In this document: one piece after another, positions 1-10,861 of the stretch
Layout: each line of letters opens with the position of its first letter
Numbering within the stretch: the stretch's first letter is position 1
Source of the DNA: Blasia pusilla
Lineage: Eukaryota > Marchantiophyta > Marchantiopsida > Blasiales
Direction of reading: 5' to 3'
DNA length: 64,000 nucleotides
Assembly (NCBI GenBank): GCA_050084515.1
Contig: CM114272.1
Coordinates: 43,772,001 to 43,836,000 of the forward strand
The notes under the pieces: generated by a model
Told to the model about the DNA's origin: nothing
What the model saw: the letters and a program-made list of their open reading frames with translations, nothing else
The model's database searches: none
Made by a program: the position numbers and the translations under genes

Positions 1-412
1 TGCCCTTGATGGATGCCTTGAAGATACATTGACGGCCATTCATCATCCGAGTAACTCCAGCAGTAGCCAAGAATTCAAAGCCCAAAGCTGCGCACATGAT
101 CTTAAATGAGACGAAGTCTATTGTGGGATGTACACCGAAAATGATCATGTGGAACCGTTGTCTCCTCCTAAAGACTAGATTGAACTCTCTGCCCACATCC
201 AAACTGCAGGGGGCCTTTGATCGTCTCACATAAACATGCCGGTATTCCCCGCACAGCTTGGGGATGCTGAGCTTTGGTATGCGCCTTTGATAGGTGAACT
301 GATACTCCTCACAAGGTTGGGAGGACGGAGATGTATTGGGCTCAAGGCCGCTGATTAAATGTAGAGGTTTGGCAAACAACTGATTTAGGATCTGGGGAGA
401 ATGTTTAAGCTC
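1..412 (-). CDS. Partial ORF of unknown function, runs off the left edge
   Basis: Reading the minus strand from 412 down to base 1 gives about 137 codons without a stop; a TAG lies just upstream at 413-415. The product is rich in Arg, Lys and aromatic residues, with short motifs such as CGEYRHVYVRRSKAP and GREFNLVFRRRQRFHM. I do not recognise the family. The composition would suit a nucleic-acid-binding protein of a transposon, but that is only an impression. The 3' end lies outside the window, so length and start cannot be judged. It does not line up with elements A-D, nor with the weak LINE-like signal further right on the other strand. Confidence 0.35.
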
Positions 413-1830
413 CTAGCCCAAGAGTCCAGATAGGGACTCGCTGTCCTATTTGTGCAGAGGGGCTGCCTCCAAGCGGCAGGGTGCCCAAAGAGAGCCCGCT
501 TGTTACCCCCAGAGATCATCACTACGTGCCAAGGTGAACAGTCCTGGCATTAAGTTGCAGAGGAGGGCGGTAAATCCAACTTCAAAAGAAGGAGAGGTCT
601 CCGTTTTTCCAACTAAGTCCACTGGACACCTTACGTGTGGCACAACTGCCACAAGTCACATGGATTATAGGACACACTAATCCACACCTACCAACTAGGG
701 GAACGACATCGCAAGCTCACTACAGGTTCCAACTAACTACGAGATTGCATTCTGGCGGATTTGACAGAATACAAACCCCATCACCCTCAATTCATTCCCT
801 GGCTAATTCATTCACATTCTTAACATGGAATGTCCACGGTAAAAGTGCCCTTGAGGGGCAGTTAATAGAAAAAGGAAAAACTAACTATGGAGAGGTCGGG
901 GAGAGGGAGGCAAGTTCATGGATACCTCCACGACTTATTCGCGAATAAAAAATGCGACAGTTTAAATATGCTTGGCTCCTTTCCGGATCCTTTTCTTATG
1001 TTGTTTCTCTTGGTCCTCTCAGGCTCCTTACTTGGGGCTTCCTCACGAACATTCCATTTGCAGATTCCCCATGATGATTAGATTGGGATGGTATGGGTCC
1101 GACCTGGGTGTCGGATATCTGGGGTGCGGACCAAGGCCCCCCCATTTTAGGTAACGTGGTAGTGGCGAGATGATGGAGTGTCTATGCGCATGATGCTGAC
1201 GGGTTGTCCGCATCTGTTGACGGGAGGATCGACATGTTGGTCGAGGAGAGTGTCGTGTTGCAGAGGTTGCCGTGTCACATGGAGGACTGCGTGTTGACGG
1301 TGCCGTACGTTGGAGGGCGTGATCAGGTTATCCATTCAAGTCCCTTTGCTCGCACTTGTTGTGTGTGATTGAGAGTGTTGGGTATCGAGTAGTAGCTGGT
1401 GCTAGGTGGGTCAAGTAATGGTGACGAGTGTAGATTCTTTTCATGTGTAGCATGTTGGTGGATATACGACGGTTGCCGAGTAGGGATCGCGTGTAAGACC
1501 CGAGAGAGTGTCGCTAGATTAGGTGAGTCAGTTGGGAGGCTCATGGTGAGCCCGAGTGTTGAGTGTGCGTGAGGCCGGTTATGTCATCATGGGATTGATG
1601 TTAGCATAGGTGAGCTATTTAGGAGTGTGGGAGACTCTCGGTGAGTCTGAGTGCTTAAGCGGGTGAGATAGGGTTGTCATCACGGAGTTCTTCTAGGGTT
1701 CGGAAGAACGGGGTAGTGAGAGTAGTAGTAGTGGAGTGAGATACCGAGGGGTTACGAGTGAGGAGCTACCTCGACATCCATCCGTGACTGGATCGTCATC
1801 ACTAGACACTGAGTCTGGTGACGAGATCGA
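413..1830. other. Unassigned stretch left of element A
   Basis: No convincing gene is visible. At about 805-850 on the plus strand a short run (FTFLTWNVHGKSAL) resembles the start of a LINE apurinic endonuclease domain, but the similarity stops after roughly a dozen residues. From 1150 to 1830 short open runs occur with no recognisable domain. This part may be a decayed piece of another retroelement. Confidence 0.3.
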
Positions 1831-4140
1831 TGTCACGATTGTTAGGATAGATTGGTAGGATGTAGCAGAACGTCTGCACAAGTAGTGGAGGATAGGCCCA
1901 AGAGGTCAAGGATGACCTGTTGAGGCCGAGGGAAACCTGAGAGAGCTGGTTTCCCCTTCGTTTTGGCTCATTTGGAGCCATATTGACAAACTTACTATTT
2001 TAAGTAAATAGCATTTTGAGTGTGTGATTAACTTTCTATTTTTGGTAAGTGGCCCTTGACTTCCTACATCAGGTCAAGAGCCAAGGAGGTGACTTGGGAG
2101 AATAGGTGACCATGGAGAAAGTTTGGGAGAGGGGAGGGGTATACCTCAAGGAGAGAGAGCTTGAGAGCTCATTCTCTCTTTGTTGAACTTCTTGGCATGA
2201 GGCGGCGGAGCTATGGTCCCTTGCCTTGTGAGTGTAATCCAAGCCTCTCATTATGAGAGTGGGTTTGGTTTGACATGAGAGAGAGAGTGCACACCTTTGA
2301 GAGCTATGGTGTGAGATGGTGTAGAGAGAGATTGGATCTTATTTTACAAAGAGAGAATGAGACAATGAGAGAGTGAGAGAGCTTCATGGGGGAGCTCGCT
2401 GGTCACTCACTATTTTTGCAGGTTGGGGACCGTGTTCCCCATTCAGCGGCTCATGGGAGTGCTCACGAGAGCAAGGGCTTCTTTGATTGTTCTTTGCATT
2501 TGCCGATTTTTCGTGTGGAAGAGTGGCGCGCGGAAGCGCTGCCCAATTTCTGATAGGGATTGATTATGGGGGCAAGTTGCCCCATGCCGATGCTCTCGAG
2601 AGCACCACGAAGCTTGCTGATTTGAATTTTTTCAGGTTTTACATTTTGGTTGGGAGATATCAACGCGGAAGCGCTGCCAAATTTTGTGTAGGAGAAAGTG
2701 ACATGGTTACAACCATCCATGTCAATTTTTATTGGAATGTCCAATTCCAAATATTTTTCAATGTCATCGTAGATTGTGAAGTTTTGCATGTTGTGCAATA
2801 AACGGTTTGCAATTTGGAGTTGCGAGTAAAAAGTTATGGTCAATCTTGCAAAACTTCCATTGCTAGGCGATTTTTAGGGTTAAATTTTTCAAACCCTAAA
2901 CCAGCCGCCATGCCGGCAGCGGCCATCGCCATCATAGTCACCGTCACCAATTAACAGTCAACCGTCACTGTGAATGGTCAACAATCACCATCAACGGTCA
3001 ATAGTCACTGTCAATGGTCAACCGTCAATGTCAACGGTCCACCGTCGGCCGTTTCCGTTGCCCAGCGTTGCTCAGAGGCGCATTCGGCCGTTGTCCACCC
3101 TTTGCTCGCCATTTCCGCCATTACAAAGTGGAGGGTCTTCCACGACCACCGTTGATTCCCCTCTGACTTGGGCCGCCACCACTTACTTTGGTTTGGCCAT
3201 CACCGTCATCGCAGTTTCGTCATCAACCTATGATGGTAGATGACCTCTAGTTATGGTGTTTGAGTTTTGATTTCATGCTGCTGTGTTGTGATTGGTAGCC
3301 GCTTGACAACGACCGAGTACCGTGCCGTGACGCCCGTAGCCGCAACGCGCTGCCGATTGCCACGCCGTGCCGCTCGTGGCCGCACCGCACCATCTCAATC
3401 ACTGAGTTGCACCGTCATTGTAGAGCAGAGTGTGGGTTTATTGTTGATTGAGGAGGGTATGACACCGAGTGCCGCATCCCACCACCGAGGGCCGTGCCGT
3501 TCGTAGCCATTCTGTACCGCCTGCAACGCGGCACCGTTCCGTTGGAGCCGCACTGTCCATCGAGGAGTTTTGAGCAGGCTCAGTATGGGAGGAGTATGTC
3601 TTGCTGATTGGAGGAGTTGTCTCCACGAGCGAGTTGGGTTGAGATTTACAGTTGTTGAGGAGTGACATCAACATGTGCTCAGGTTACCCATTCTGGTCCT
3701 TTACCCTGCACGCGTGAGGGATTCTGGGATTTGGGTAGTTTATTTGGGGATATTGGGTTGTGTGGATGGTGAGAGCATCATTTATGTATGTGGTTTAGGG
3801 AACATAGACCTGTGTGGGATGTCCGGAGTTGAGGGTAGGTTGTTGATGAGATGATAGCCTGGTCGGTTTGCCGCACCACACCGCTTGTTGCCGCACGTTA
3901 CACGTCTCGGGGAGGGAGAGTGTAGATTGAGTGCCGCATGTTTGGGATGAGTGATTGAGGGATTACTCATGAGGTTGAGAGTGATCGTGTGAGAGGGGCA
4001 CGAGGGCCATCACGGCGTCCTTTCACGATTTTGAGAGGCAAGGTAGTGGACCTGAGAGTAGCTCTGGAGGGTTTACGCGGAGTGGTGCGAGGTTTCGAGG
4101 GTCTCCACATGAGAGACCACCTCGATCTCCTTGTGTGTTG
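1831..4140 (+). other. Non-coding 5' leader / LTR region of element A
   Basis: About 2.3 kb lies before gag without a long coding frame. It aligns by eye over nearly its full length with the inverse of 44650-46874 (element C). Shared blocks include a tract around GAGAGAGAATGAGA, the phrase GGGGGAGCTCGCTGG, AAACCCTAAACCAGCCGCC, and a GC-rich part built on GCCGCACCGC. A shortened relative occurs at 50659-51351. It probably holds the LTR and 5' UTR. I could not find a tRNA-complementary primer site such as TGGTATCAGAGC anywhere in it. Confidence 0.55.
2941..3050 (+). repeat. Degenerate short tandem repeat in the element A leader
   Basis: Units of about 10 to 17 bases built on TCAACGGTCA and TCAATGGTCA recur roughly eight times. 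The matching part of element C (about 45700-45800, opposite strand) has a related but shuffled GGTCGACGG-type series, so the array belongs to the element and not to the insertion site. Confidence 0.5.
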
Positions 4141-5330
4141 TCTTTAGACAAGGGGGAGCGTGTAGAGGAGTGTGTTAGTCATCCACCGTACACATTGAGT
4201 GGTCCTACCAGTTGGGCGTACAAGATGGACAACCGGGGTAGGGGACCGCGTAGGTTTTTGGGTGTTGTAGGCACCATATAGCTACACGACTTCATTGCGG
4301 AGTTTAGGAGTTGGTGTGACTCACACCGGGCTAGGAACTCTAGAGAGTTTAACCCGTTTATAGCATGGAACGGTATGTTCGAGCATTTAGAGGGGGCACC
4401 CATGGACGATTACCATGAGTTCTCCAAGAGATATGCCCAGGAGATTGAGGCATGGCGACTCTACTACGACCCAGACTCCGAGATAGGTCCATTGTGGCAC
4501 CACGAGCTCAGGGAGGATACTGGGAGGCCGTGCCATAGAGACCTGCGCCTTCATATGCACCTCAACAGTAGCCGCCTACTATTACTTGTTGGTCATGTGG
4601 TGGAGCCCATCAACAGCGCGATTGCACTCGTCAGGGTCATGGACGTGTGCCTCAGCATGGAGGAGGAGATGGTGCTGCACCAAGAGGTTATCAATGTGAC
4701 TATTGTTAGAGGTATGGTCATACACACGCCAGGTGTTTCAATTTATGTCCTGAGCTACGTTCGGACCGAGGGCCAGAGAGGGCACCAGAGCGAGTAGCCG
4801 GTCCGGGTGGGCCTAGAGATCGTGCACCAGGTGGTCCCGTTGGGGAACGAGGAGCTGGAGTTGCCCGACACGGTGGTGGAGCTGCTCGTGGAGGAGGTAG
4901 AGTACCACCACCTAGACGCGCCAAGGGAGACGCCGGACGTGAGGCAGGGATGGATGCTCAGATAGAGCAGTTACAGGAGCAGATTGCCATTATGGCATTG
5001 AGGTTACCCGATGCCGGATCCGTGGCATCGATATCATATGGAGCAGCGAGAGATTTGAAGGATCCTGGTTGGATTTTCGGGGTTGCCCAGATGGAGGCAG
5101 CCGCAATTGTGACGCGTGGAGCAGCCACAGAGTTGGTTCCACAGCGAGGGAAAGCCAGGAAATATACTAGGCTTCCTCAATCTTTCACGGTGTCCGAGGC
5201 AATGAGGACCCCATTGATGGGTCCAGATCAGAGTTCTTGGAGAGTTGGTGATGTCGTTGGTGTGCATGCACAGAGGGCGATGGGAGAAGGGAATGCGACG
5301 ACTCCTATTGTTGATGCTTAGGAGCGGCAT
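4141..5330 (+). pseudogene. Element A gag remnant
   Basis: This encodes the capsid-like protein of element A, here decayed. The conserved stretch runs from about 4190 to 4480, with motifs WAYKMDNRGRG, EFNPFIAWNGMFEHLEG and HEFSKRYAQEIEAWRLYY that recur in elements B (11850-12080) and C (44651-44250). Downstream the frame is disturbed, and the part holding the two zinc knuckles in element B is missing. A segment around 4950-5060 (IEQLQEQIAIMALRLPDAGS) is a likely short coiled coil that precedes the protease region in all copies. Several in-frame stops make a functional product impossible. Confidence 0.6.
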
Positions 5331-6366
5331 GTGTTGAGCACGTTGTTGGGGGTGGCCACCATTGTATACCGTGCTCCTTTATTTTCTACTTTCGATGTTA
5401 TGACGTTGGGGGGTACGCCCGCGGAGGCTTTTCGGCTGGCCGGTGAGCGTGGAGTTGGAGTTCCTGCATCACATTTAGAGGTGATTGCAGATGAGGTGAT
5501 GGACCTGCCCTTGGAGCGGATGCTCGGGCTGTCCACGTCAAATTCATTGCAGGCTGTGGCTGCTAGGACATAAACCCGCTAGACCCGCAATAGAGCGTAC
5601 CATGGCTTCTCCTAGTGTTGTGTTGCTGGATAATCGAGGAGCAGTTTTCTTGTTGGTGAGTTCCGGAGGTAGAGCTTTTAGTCTGCAGCGCGACTTGTTC
5701 AATTCATGAGCACAACCCCTGATGTTGGGGAAAGCATCATTTAGAGGATTGGGCTTGAGGAGAGCCGATGTGGAGCGTTGTCCCTTCCGGATACAGACAT
5801 CCTTGGGTGGAGCGAGTACCACGTAATATATCACCCGACAGGAGGTCGTGGTGAGGATTCGCCCGCGACATCCTACAGATGAGTTTGTGGTGCGAGCCAA
5901 GGCGATAGTGATTGATGTAGAGTCCTACAATTTCTTGGTTGGTGGAGCAATGTTATACCCGATGGGGGTTTCCCTAGATTACTGGGAGGAGTCAGCATCC
6001 TACAGACTAGGATGGCAGTCAAGTGATGGGTGCCTTAGCTCACATCCCGTTCGATTCACAGGTACAGTGATCGAGCGACGGCCACGAGAGATGGCGACCT
6101 TAGGAGCATTTAGCAATGCTATCACTTGGCCTAGTGATTTGATTGAGGGACATGTCCATGCAAAGGATGCGCCCGTTTCTGACATTTCTATGGAAAGGAG
6201 TGTTATGGTAGCCGCATCATTCCGTGGAGGAGAGGTGCCATTGTGGGGCTCAACTGAGGAGCTTCGAAGATTGGCAGATGAGCACGTGCAGACCGCGTGG
6301 AGCAAGGCGTTTGCACCAAAGCGTGATGGGTCTGAGGAACCCAAGGTAGCAGGAGTGCTACAATGA
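5331..6366 (+). pseudogene. Element A protease-like region
   Basis: This region sits where a retroviral-type aspartic protease is expected, between gag and the MTase. Conserved landmarks shared with elements B, C and D are a DVMTLGGTPAEAFRLA block (about 5395-5440), an FNS-stop-AQPLMLGK block (about 5695-5745), and a YNFLVGGAMLYPMGVSLDYWEE block (about 5925-5990). The second block is the best candidate for the D-S/T-G-A active site; element D reads DSRAQPLMLGK there. In A the Asp is Asn and the Gly is a stop, so the enzyme is dead. The last 172 codons (5848-6366) are open. Assignment as protease rests on position and one short motif. Confidence 0.5.
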
Positions 6367-6411
6367 CACCCTTGGATACCACACCCATTGTGTGGTGTAT
6401 CTCGGAGGAGG

Positions 6412-7385
6412 GTATTCGAGTGTTAGATCTCTTTGGAGGGATTAGCACCGAGTTAGCTGTTGTTTTGCAAGCATGAGTGCAAGTACAACAGTCCCTCTAT
6501 GTGGAGAGTGATGATGTTGCGAGGCGCGTCTCACTACGACATGTGGCGCAATTATGCCTATATTTTCCCGACTTATTGTCTACGTCCGCGGTACAGGGGT
6601 ACCATAGTTCCCTACCGAGAGATATTTTGTTGCTTGGGGTGCAGGACTTAGAGTGGGTAGGGACCATTGATTTGGTCATTGCCGGTTGGCCATGTGAGGG
6701 CCAATCCAGTGTTGGACAAGGCAGTGGGTTGGCTGACACTCGGTCCGGGTTGTTTTGGGAGATGTTGAGGGTCTTACGATAGTTGCAGGAGCACTAGTCT
6801 CGTTCTCTAGCCTACATTCTGGAGAATGTGCCAATCTTAGGAGACTCTAGGTCGCGGGTGGTGACAAGTGCTCATCAGGTGCGTGCCTGGATTGGCCCAA
6901 CAGTGTTCTTGGATGCGGCGAGTGTAGGTTCTAGAGCCCATCTATGGTGGACCAACTTGGTGCCCCATGCGGTGTTATAGAGGGCGTATGCGCAAGTGGA
7001 GCGCCCCTTCCATTTGTTAGTGGATTCCATTCTGGATCCAGGTCGCCGCTCACAGGCAGTGAGGCACAATGATTGACCACCGATCGAGCGACTCTAGCTC
7101 ATGACTGTGGTCAAGAGGGTAGGCAGGCCGCGGGCAGCCTTTCCCACATTTGTGAGTTTTCCCGCTTCCTATGCATCCAAGGGGGCCGGTCTTGGCTTGG
7201 TTTGGGATGACCACGTTCAGAGGTTGGTGGAGCCCAACGTCGACAAGAGAGAGCGGGCGATGGGATTTCCAACAAGAGTGACGGCAGTACCGTCAGTATC
7301 AGAGGCATCACAACGCCATGTCTTGGGTCAGGCGATGGACCTGAAGTGCTTGACATGGATCTTCAGCTTGGGAGTGGTTGAGTAG
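6412..7385 (+). pseudogene. Element A DNMT3-like cytosine-5 DNA methyltransferase domain
   Basis: One reading frame of about 325 codons, broken only by stop codons and by no frameshift, carries the C5-MTase motifs in the linear Dnmt3 order. Motif I is VLDLFGGIST (about 6420). Motif II is like YVESDDVARR. Motif IV is VIAGWPCEGQS, with the catalytic Pro-Cys (about 6675). A TRSGLFWEMLRVL segment follows, like the GRLFFEF segment of Dnmt3. Motif VI is ILENVP (about 6815). A Dnmt3-like AHR...WWTNL-type segment comes next (AHLWWTNLVPH, about 6930). A target-recognition stretch includes LDPGRRSQAV. Motif IX/X is RERAMGFPT...QRHVLGQAMD (about 7250-7345). The family transfers a methyl group from S-adenosylmethionine to cytosine C5. 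Motif order argues against the rearranged DRM class. Six or so in-frame stops make this copy dead. Confidence 0.8.
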
Positions 7386-7712
7386 TGTCGGATGAGATCG
7401 CGACACATCACAGCGGTTGGTTTGGTGAGCCCTATGCCTACCAAGAGGATGGAGGCAGTGGCTAGGGGTGAGACCCGAGGAGATTGACACACTAGGGGAG
7501 ATCGGGAGAGACACCCTTGGACTTCTTGGGATGTTTTGAAGGTACGCCTGGAGATGATAGCCACAACATCGAGCATGGTTCCGAGCATTGCATGTGGAGG
7601 AGATCAGATTTTGCACTTGGCTACAGGAGTGCGGTCGAGTGTCGTTGTTCGAGATGGGTTTGCACCATAGCAACCACCGATATCCGCGCCTAAGAGTCCT
7701 ACCGTAGTCACG
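7386..7712 (+). other. Linker between MTase and RT in element A
   Basis: About 330 bases join the MTase to the RT. No domain is recognisable. The equivalent linkers in B (about 16800-17060) and C (about 42770-42470) share short blocks such as a Thr/Ser/Pro-rich run and a phrase like GDRERHPWTSWD, so the linker is part of the polyprotein and not an insertion. Confidence 0.4.
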
Positions 7713-9047
7713 ATGGAGACTTGGGAGCCAGATATAGGCCCTAAGTTGACAGGAGGAGAGTGGCGCCGAATACATCAGTTCCTCAAGAGTTATAGGAGCT
7801 GCTTTGCGTTTAGCATGGAGGATTTGGATACGCTGAAGGGACCGGGGATCTGCATTGAGTTGTCAAGTGATACGCCGATCTTCCGACGACCCTACAGGTA
7901 CAGTGATATGGAGAGGGCTCTAATTCAAAGTAGGAGCTAGGACTTGGTTGGAGCACGACTAGTGGAGATGTCGCATGGGAAGTATGCATCTCCCACTATC
8001 ATGCCCACCAAGAAGGATGTGCATGGCAACTAGACGGATAGGCGGATGTGTGGGGATTGACGACCTATCAATCGGGAGACGAAGTCTGATAGGTATGCCA
8101 TGCCCACCCCTGAGGAGATCTTTGATGCGATTGGTCACGTAAAGGTCTTTAGTTCATTGGATTTGCGAGCCTGATACCATTAGCTGCCTGTCAGATTGGA
8201 GGACAAGCAGAAGACGACATTTTGGGGCATCGATCCTCAGGGCAAGGATTGTTTGTATCAGTGGCAGTTCTTACCATTTGGGTTAAAGAACGCCCCGGTT
8301 GAGTTTGAGAGGGTCATGGATAAGATCTTGGCTAGTCTGGATTTTGCTAGGTGTCATATTGATGACATCGTAGTCTTTAGCACCATGGTTGAGGAGCATG
8401 AGTGACATCTAGAGGAGGTGTTTTGATGATTGCAATTATATGGGCTGAAGCTACATCCACGGAAGTGCAAGTTCTTCTACGACCAGATTAAGTACTTGGG
8501 TCATACGATATATCCAGGGGGCCTTGGTGTTCAGCAGACGAAGGTAGAGGCTATCTTACGCATTCCACGCCCTACAGATGTGAGCCGTGTTCGCGCATTC
8601 ATGGGATTGGCGAACTTTTATCGGCGGTACGTCAAGGGATTTAGTTCTATTGCGAAGCCGCTGACCTTGCTGACCAAGTTGGACCACGAGTGGCACTGGG
8701 TCGATGAGCAAGAGCGAGCATTTCAATTGCTCAAGGACAGGTTAACGTCTGCGCCCATCTTGAGGAGACCGATCATGGGGCTTCCTTTCTAGTTGCACAC
8801 AGATTGGAGCATGTTGGGGCTTGGAGCGGTGCTCACCCAACATGATGATGAGGGTGGAGAGTTCGTGGTGGCTTACGCTTGCCCCTCGAACAACGCTGCA
8901 GAGGAAAAGTACAGCTCGTATGAGGATGAGTGCTTGGCTGTAGTGTGGGTTGTCGCGCATTTCAGGTGTTACTTATTCAGCAACCCCTTTACCATCATCA
9001 CTAATCATCATACGAGCTGTACTTCGCCTCTACGTCTGCCTATTTAG
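7713..9047 (+). pseudogene. Element A reverse transcriptase-RNase H
   Basis: This is the Ty3/gypsy-type RT followed by RNase H. Recognisable blocks are METWEPDIGPKL at the start, RPYRYSDMERALIQ, a MPTPEEIFDAIGH block, the FLPFGLKNAP block, the active-site region CHIDDIVVFS (the usual Tyr of YxDD is His), and KYLGHTIYPGG. The thumb has FMGLANFYRRYVKGFS, and RNase H has LHTDWSMLGLGAVLTQHD and YEDECLAVVWVVAHFRCYLF. The frame is preserved over long runs but broken by several stops (for example near 7940, 8060, 8175 and 8425). Transcription and reverse transcription of this copy are not possible. Confidence 0.85.
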
Positions 9048-9637
9048 GCATGTTGGCTATGGAGAGCCAGAGTGTGGAGACTTCGATGGCGAGGTCTAGT
9101 GGAGAGTCCTTGGATCCCGAGGTCAGTGAGGAGATGACAAGTGGTCGAGATATTCATGATGATGGAGAAGTCTTGGAGTACCTTCGTACTAGCAGCGTTG
9201 CAAGCACCGTGGGTACTAAATAGCGGGCCAGACGGTTCCGTTGGGAGGGGACACATGTTTTGAGGGTTTGGGAGGATGGCAGAGTACACGTAGTGCCGCA
9301 TCCTTTATAGAGAGCACGACTAGTGCAGCATGCCCACGAGGAGTTGGGTCACTTTGAGATGAAGCGGACGTACAGCTTGCTCGAGATTCAGTATTGGTGG
9401 CGAGGCATGTAGACTGACGTTCAGCAATTTGTTGCCAGGTGCATGGTATATGATCGGGTCTGAGCATCGTTCAATGCTCCAACTCCACAGTTGCATCCAT
9501 TACCTATCATGGGCTTAGGGTATAGATGGAGTTTGGATTTTGCAGGACCTTTGCCTTTGATGGAGGGTCACAATCGTTATGTGTTGGTGATGGTCGGGCA
9601 CTTCTCAAAGTGGATCGAGTTGGTTGCATTGCCTGAC
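9048..9637 (+). pseudogene. Element A integrase, N-terminal half
   Basis: The zinc-binding HHCC module lies at about 9310-9465 (HAHEELGHFEMKRTY ... CMVYD; the last Cys is Tyr). The start of the catalytic core follows at about 9515-9635, with WSLDFAGPLPL supplying the first Asp of the D,D,E triad and HFSKWIELVALPD after it. The reading frame contains stops. It is cut at 9637 by a solo LTR, and the core resumes at 10862. Confidence 0.75.
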
Positions 9638-10861
9638 TGTGATACCCACAATTTTGTACTCTTGAAGAATATATCTTTTTATTCAACGAAGACTCTAGTA
9701 TATTATGATTTTGATTTTGATTATTTATTATTATGAAGAAGAATAAGTGAATCATGAAGCTCCTGGGACAAGGCAGAGAGATGGAAGATCAAGGATTTGC
9801 CTTAGAGGAGAGGAAACCGCTATAACGAAGTCTCAAGACTAAGAACGAAGCTTAATGAAGCCTAACGAAGATATACGAAGCTCTATCTACGAAGTGCTTC
9901 GCTACATAACGAAGCATCACAAAGAAAAGAAGAACGAAGTACTTTGCTCTTTAACAAAGCGCGAAGCACGAAGTACGAAGCACAAGAAATAAGAACAAAG
10001 CATGGAGTACTTCGTCCTCCTGAAGTCCAACAAAGCGAAGCTAAGAAGGACTGTGATTTCAAGAGACACATGTTAAAACAGTTAGACTAGGAAAGGGCGC
10101 GACCCTTTGTATCAAATTGGTAGTTAGAACAGTTTTGTACTGCGGATTCACAAGGATCATAGGAAGAGCTAAGAGAACCATAGATCTAGGTAGTTAGAAA
10201 CAGTGAAGAGACACTAGCTTCATCAAGAACGTTTTGAATCTTAGGATCACTTCCACTCCAGCGAATATTTAAGAAGCAAGGCAGAAGCCATTATCATCAT
10301 TCTCTTACAAAGTCCTTATGTTGTAGGAATGGTCCGAGCAAGAGAGTAGTACCCTCTTGAGCTTGTATACACTTTGAAGCTTTCTCGTTCTTGATGGAGT
10401 AGTAAAGCAGTCATTCATTCATTCTGATGTGCGATGCTTATGTCGAGTATTCTTTTGGGTCTGAGAATGAGGAGTGAATCAGAGAACCTTTCTCATCGGT
10501 GAAATAATCAACATGAGTTGTAGGAAATCTGTTTGACAGAGAGTAACCTGCCGAGACGGATTGAGTTCCAAAAGTAGGAGAAGCCAGCTTCTGTGTTGAG
10601 ATCTCTGTGAGGTTTCTTGATGTCGAGAGGAAAATCTACCTGATCATGCTGTCAATTCCACTAGAGAGAATCGAGAAAAGATCCTTTGGTACTAAGACAG
10701 ATCAGAAGATATTGATAAGACATTGAATATAACTCACACACCTTTAAATACAATTATTACAACAGAATTGTAATTCCAAACTCTCTTTTCATCAAGAAAT
10801 GATCCTCTTGGGGATCGAACTTACTAAATCGACTATAAAATAGAAACACTTGTACATTACA
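9638..10861 (+). mobile_element. Solo LTR (copy 1) inserted in the element A integrase
   Basis: A 1224-bp insert begins TGTGATACCC and ends TACATTACA (TG...CA), flanked by the 5-bp direct repeat CTGAC at 9633-9637 and 10862-10866. Removing it restores the integrase phrase ALPDKASEG. It has no coding capacity and no internal domain, so it is best read as a solo LTR left by recombination. The same family lies at 14613-15890 in the opposite orientation. Around 9820-10060 it is rich in short GAAGC/GCTTCG units. Confidence 0.85.

Noticed and set aside
805-850. LINE ORF2 endonuclease start (TWNVHG)
   Set aside because: Only about a dozen residues match and nothing follows in any frame, so it is mentioned as a weak hint and not annotated as a LINE.
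2941-3050. CRISPR-like array
   Set aside because: The short TCAACGGTCA units are contiguous and degenerate, without spacers, and lie in a plant retrotransposon leader.
6000-6344. Minus-strand ORF of 114 codons in element A
   Set aside because: It is the shadow of the conserved plus-strand protease-like region; the plus frame is supported by elements B, C and D.
7308-7775. Minus-strand ORF of 155 codons across the MTase-RT junction
   Set aside because: It has no family motifs, and the plus strand holds the MTase end and RT start, seen in three copies.
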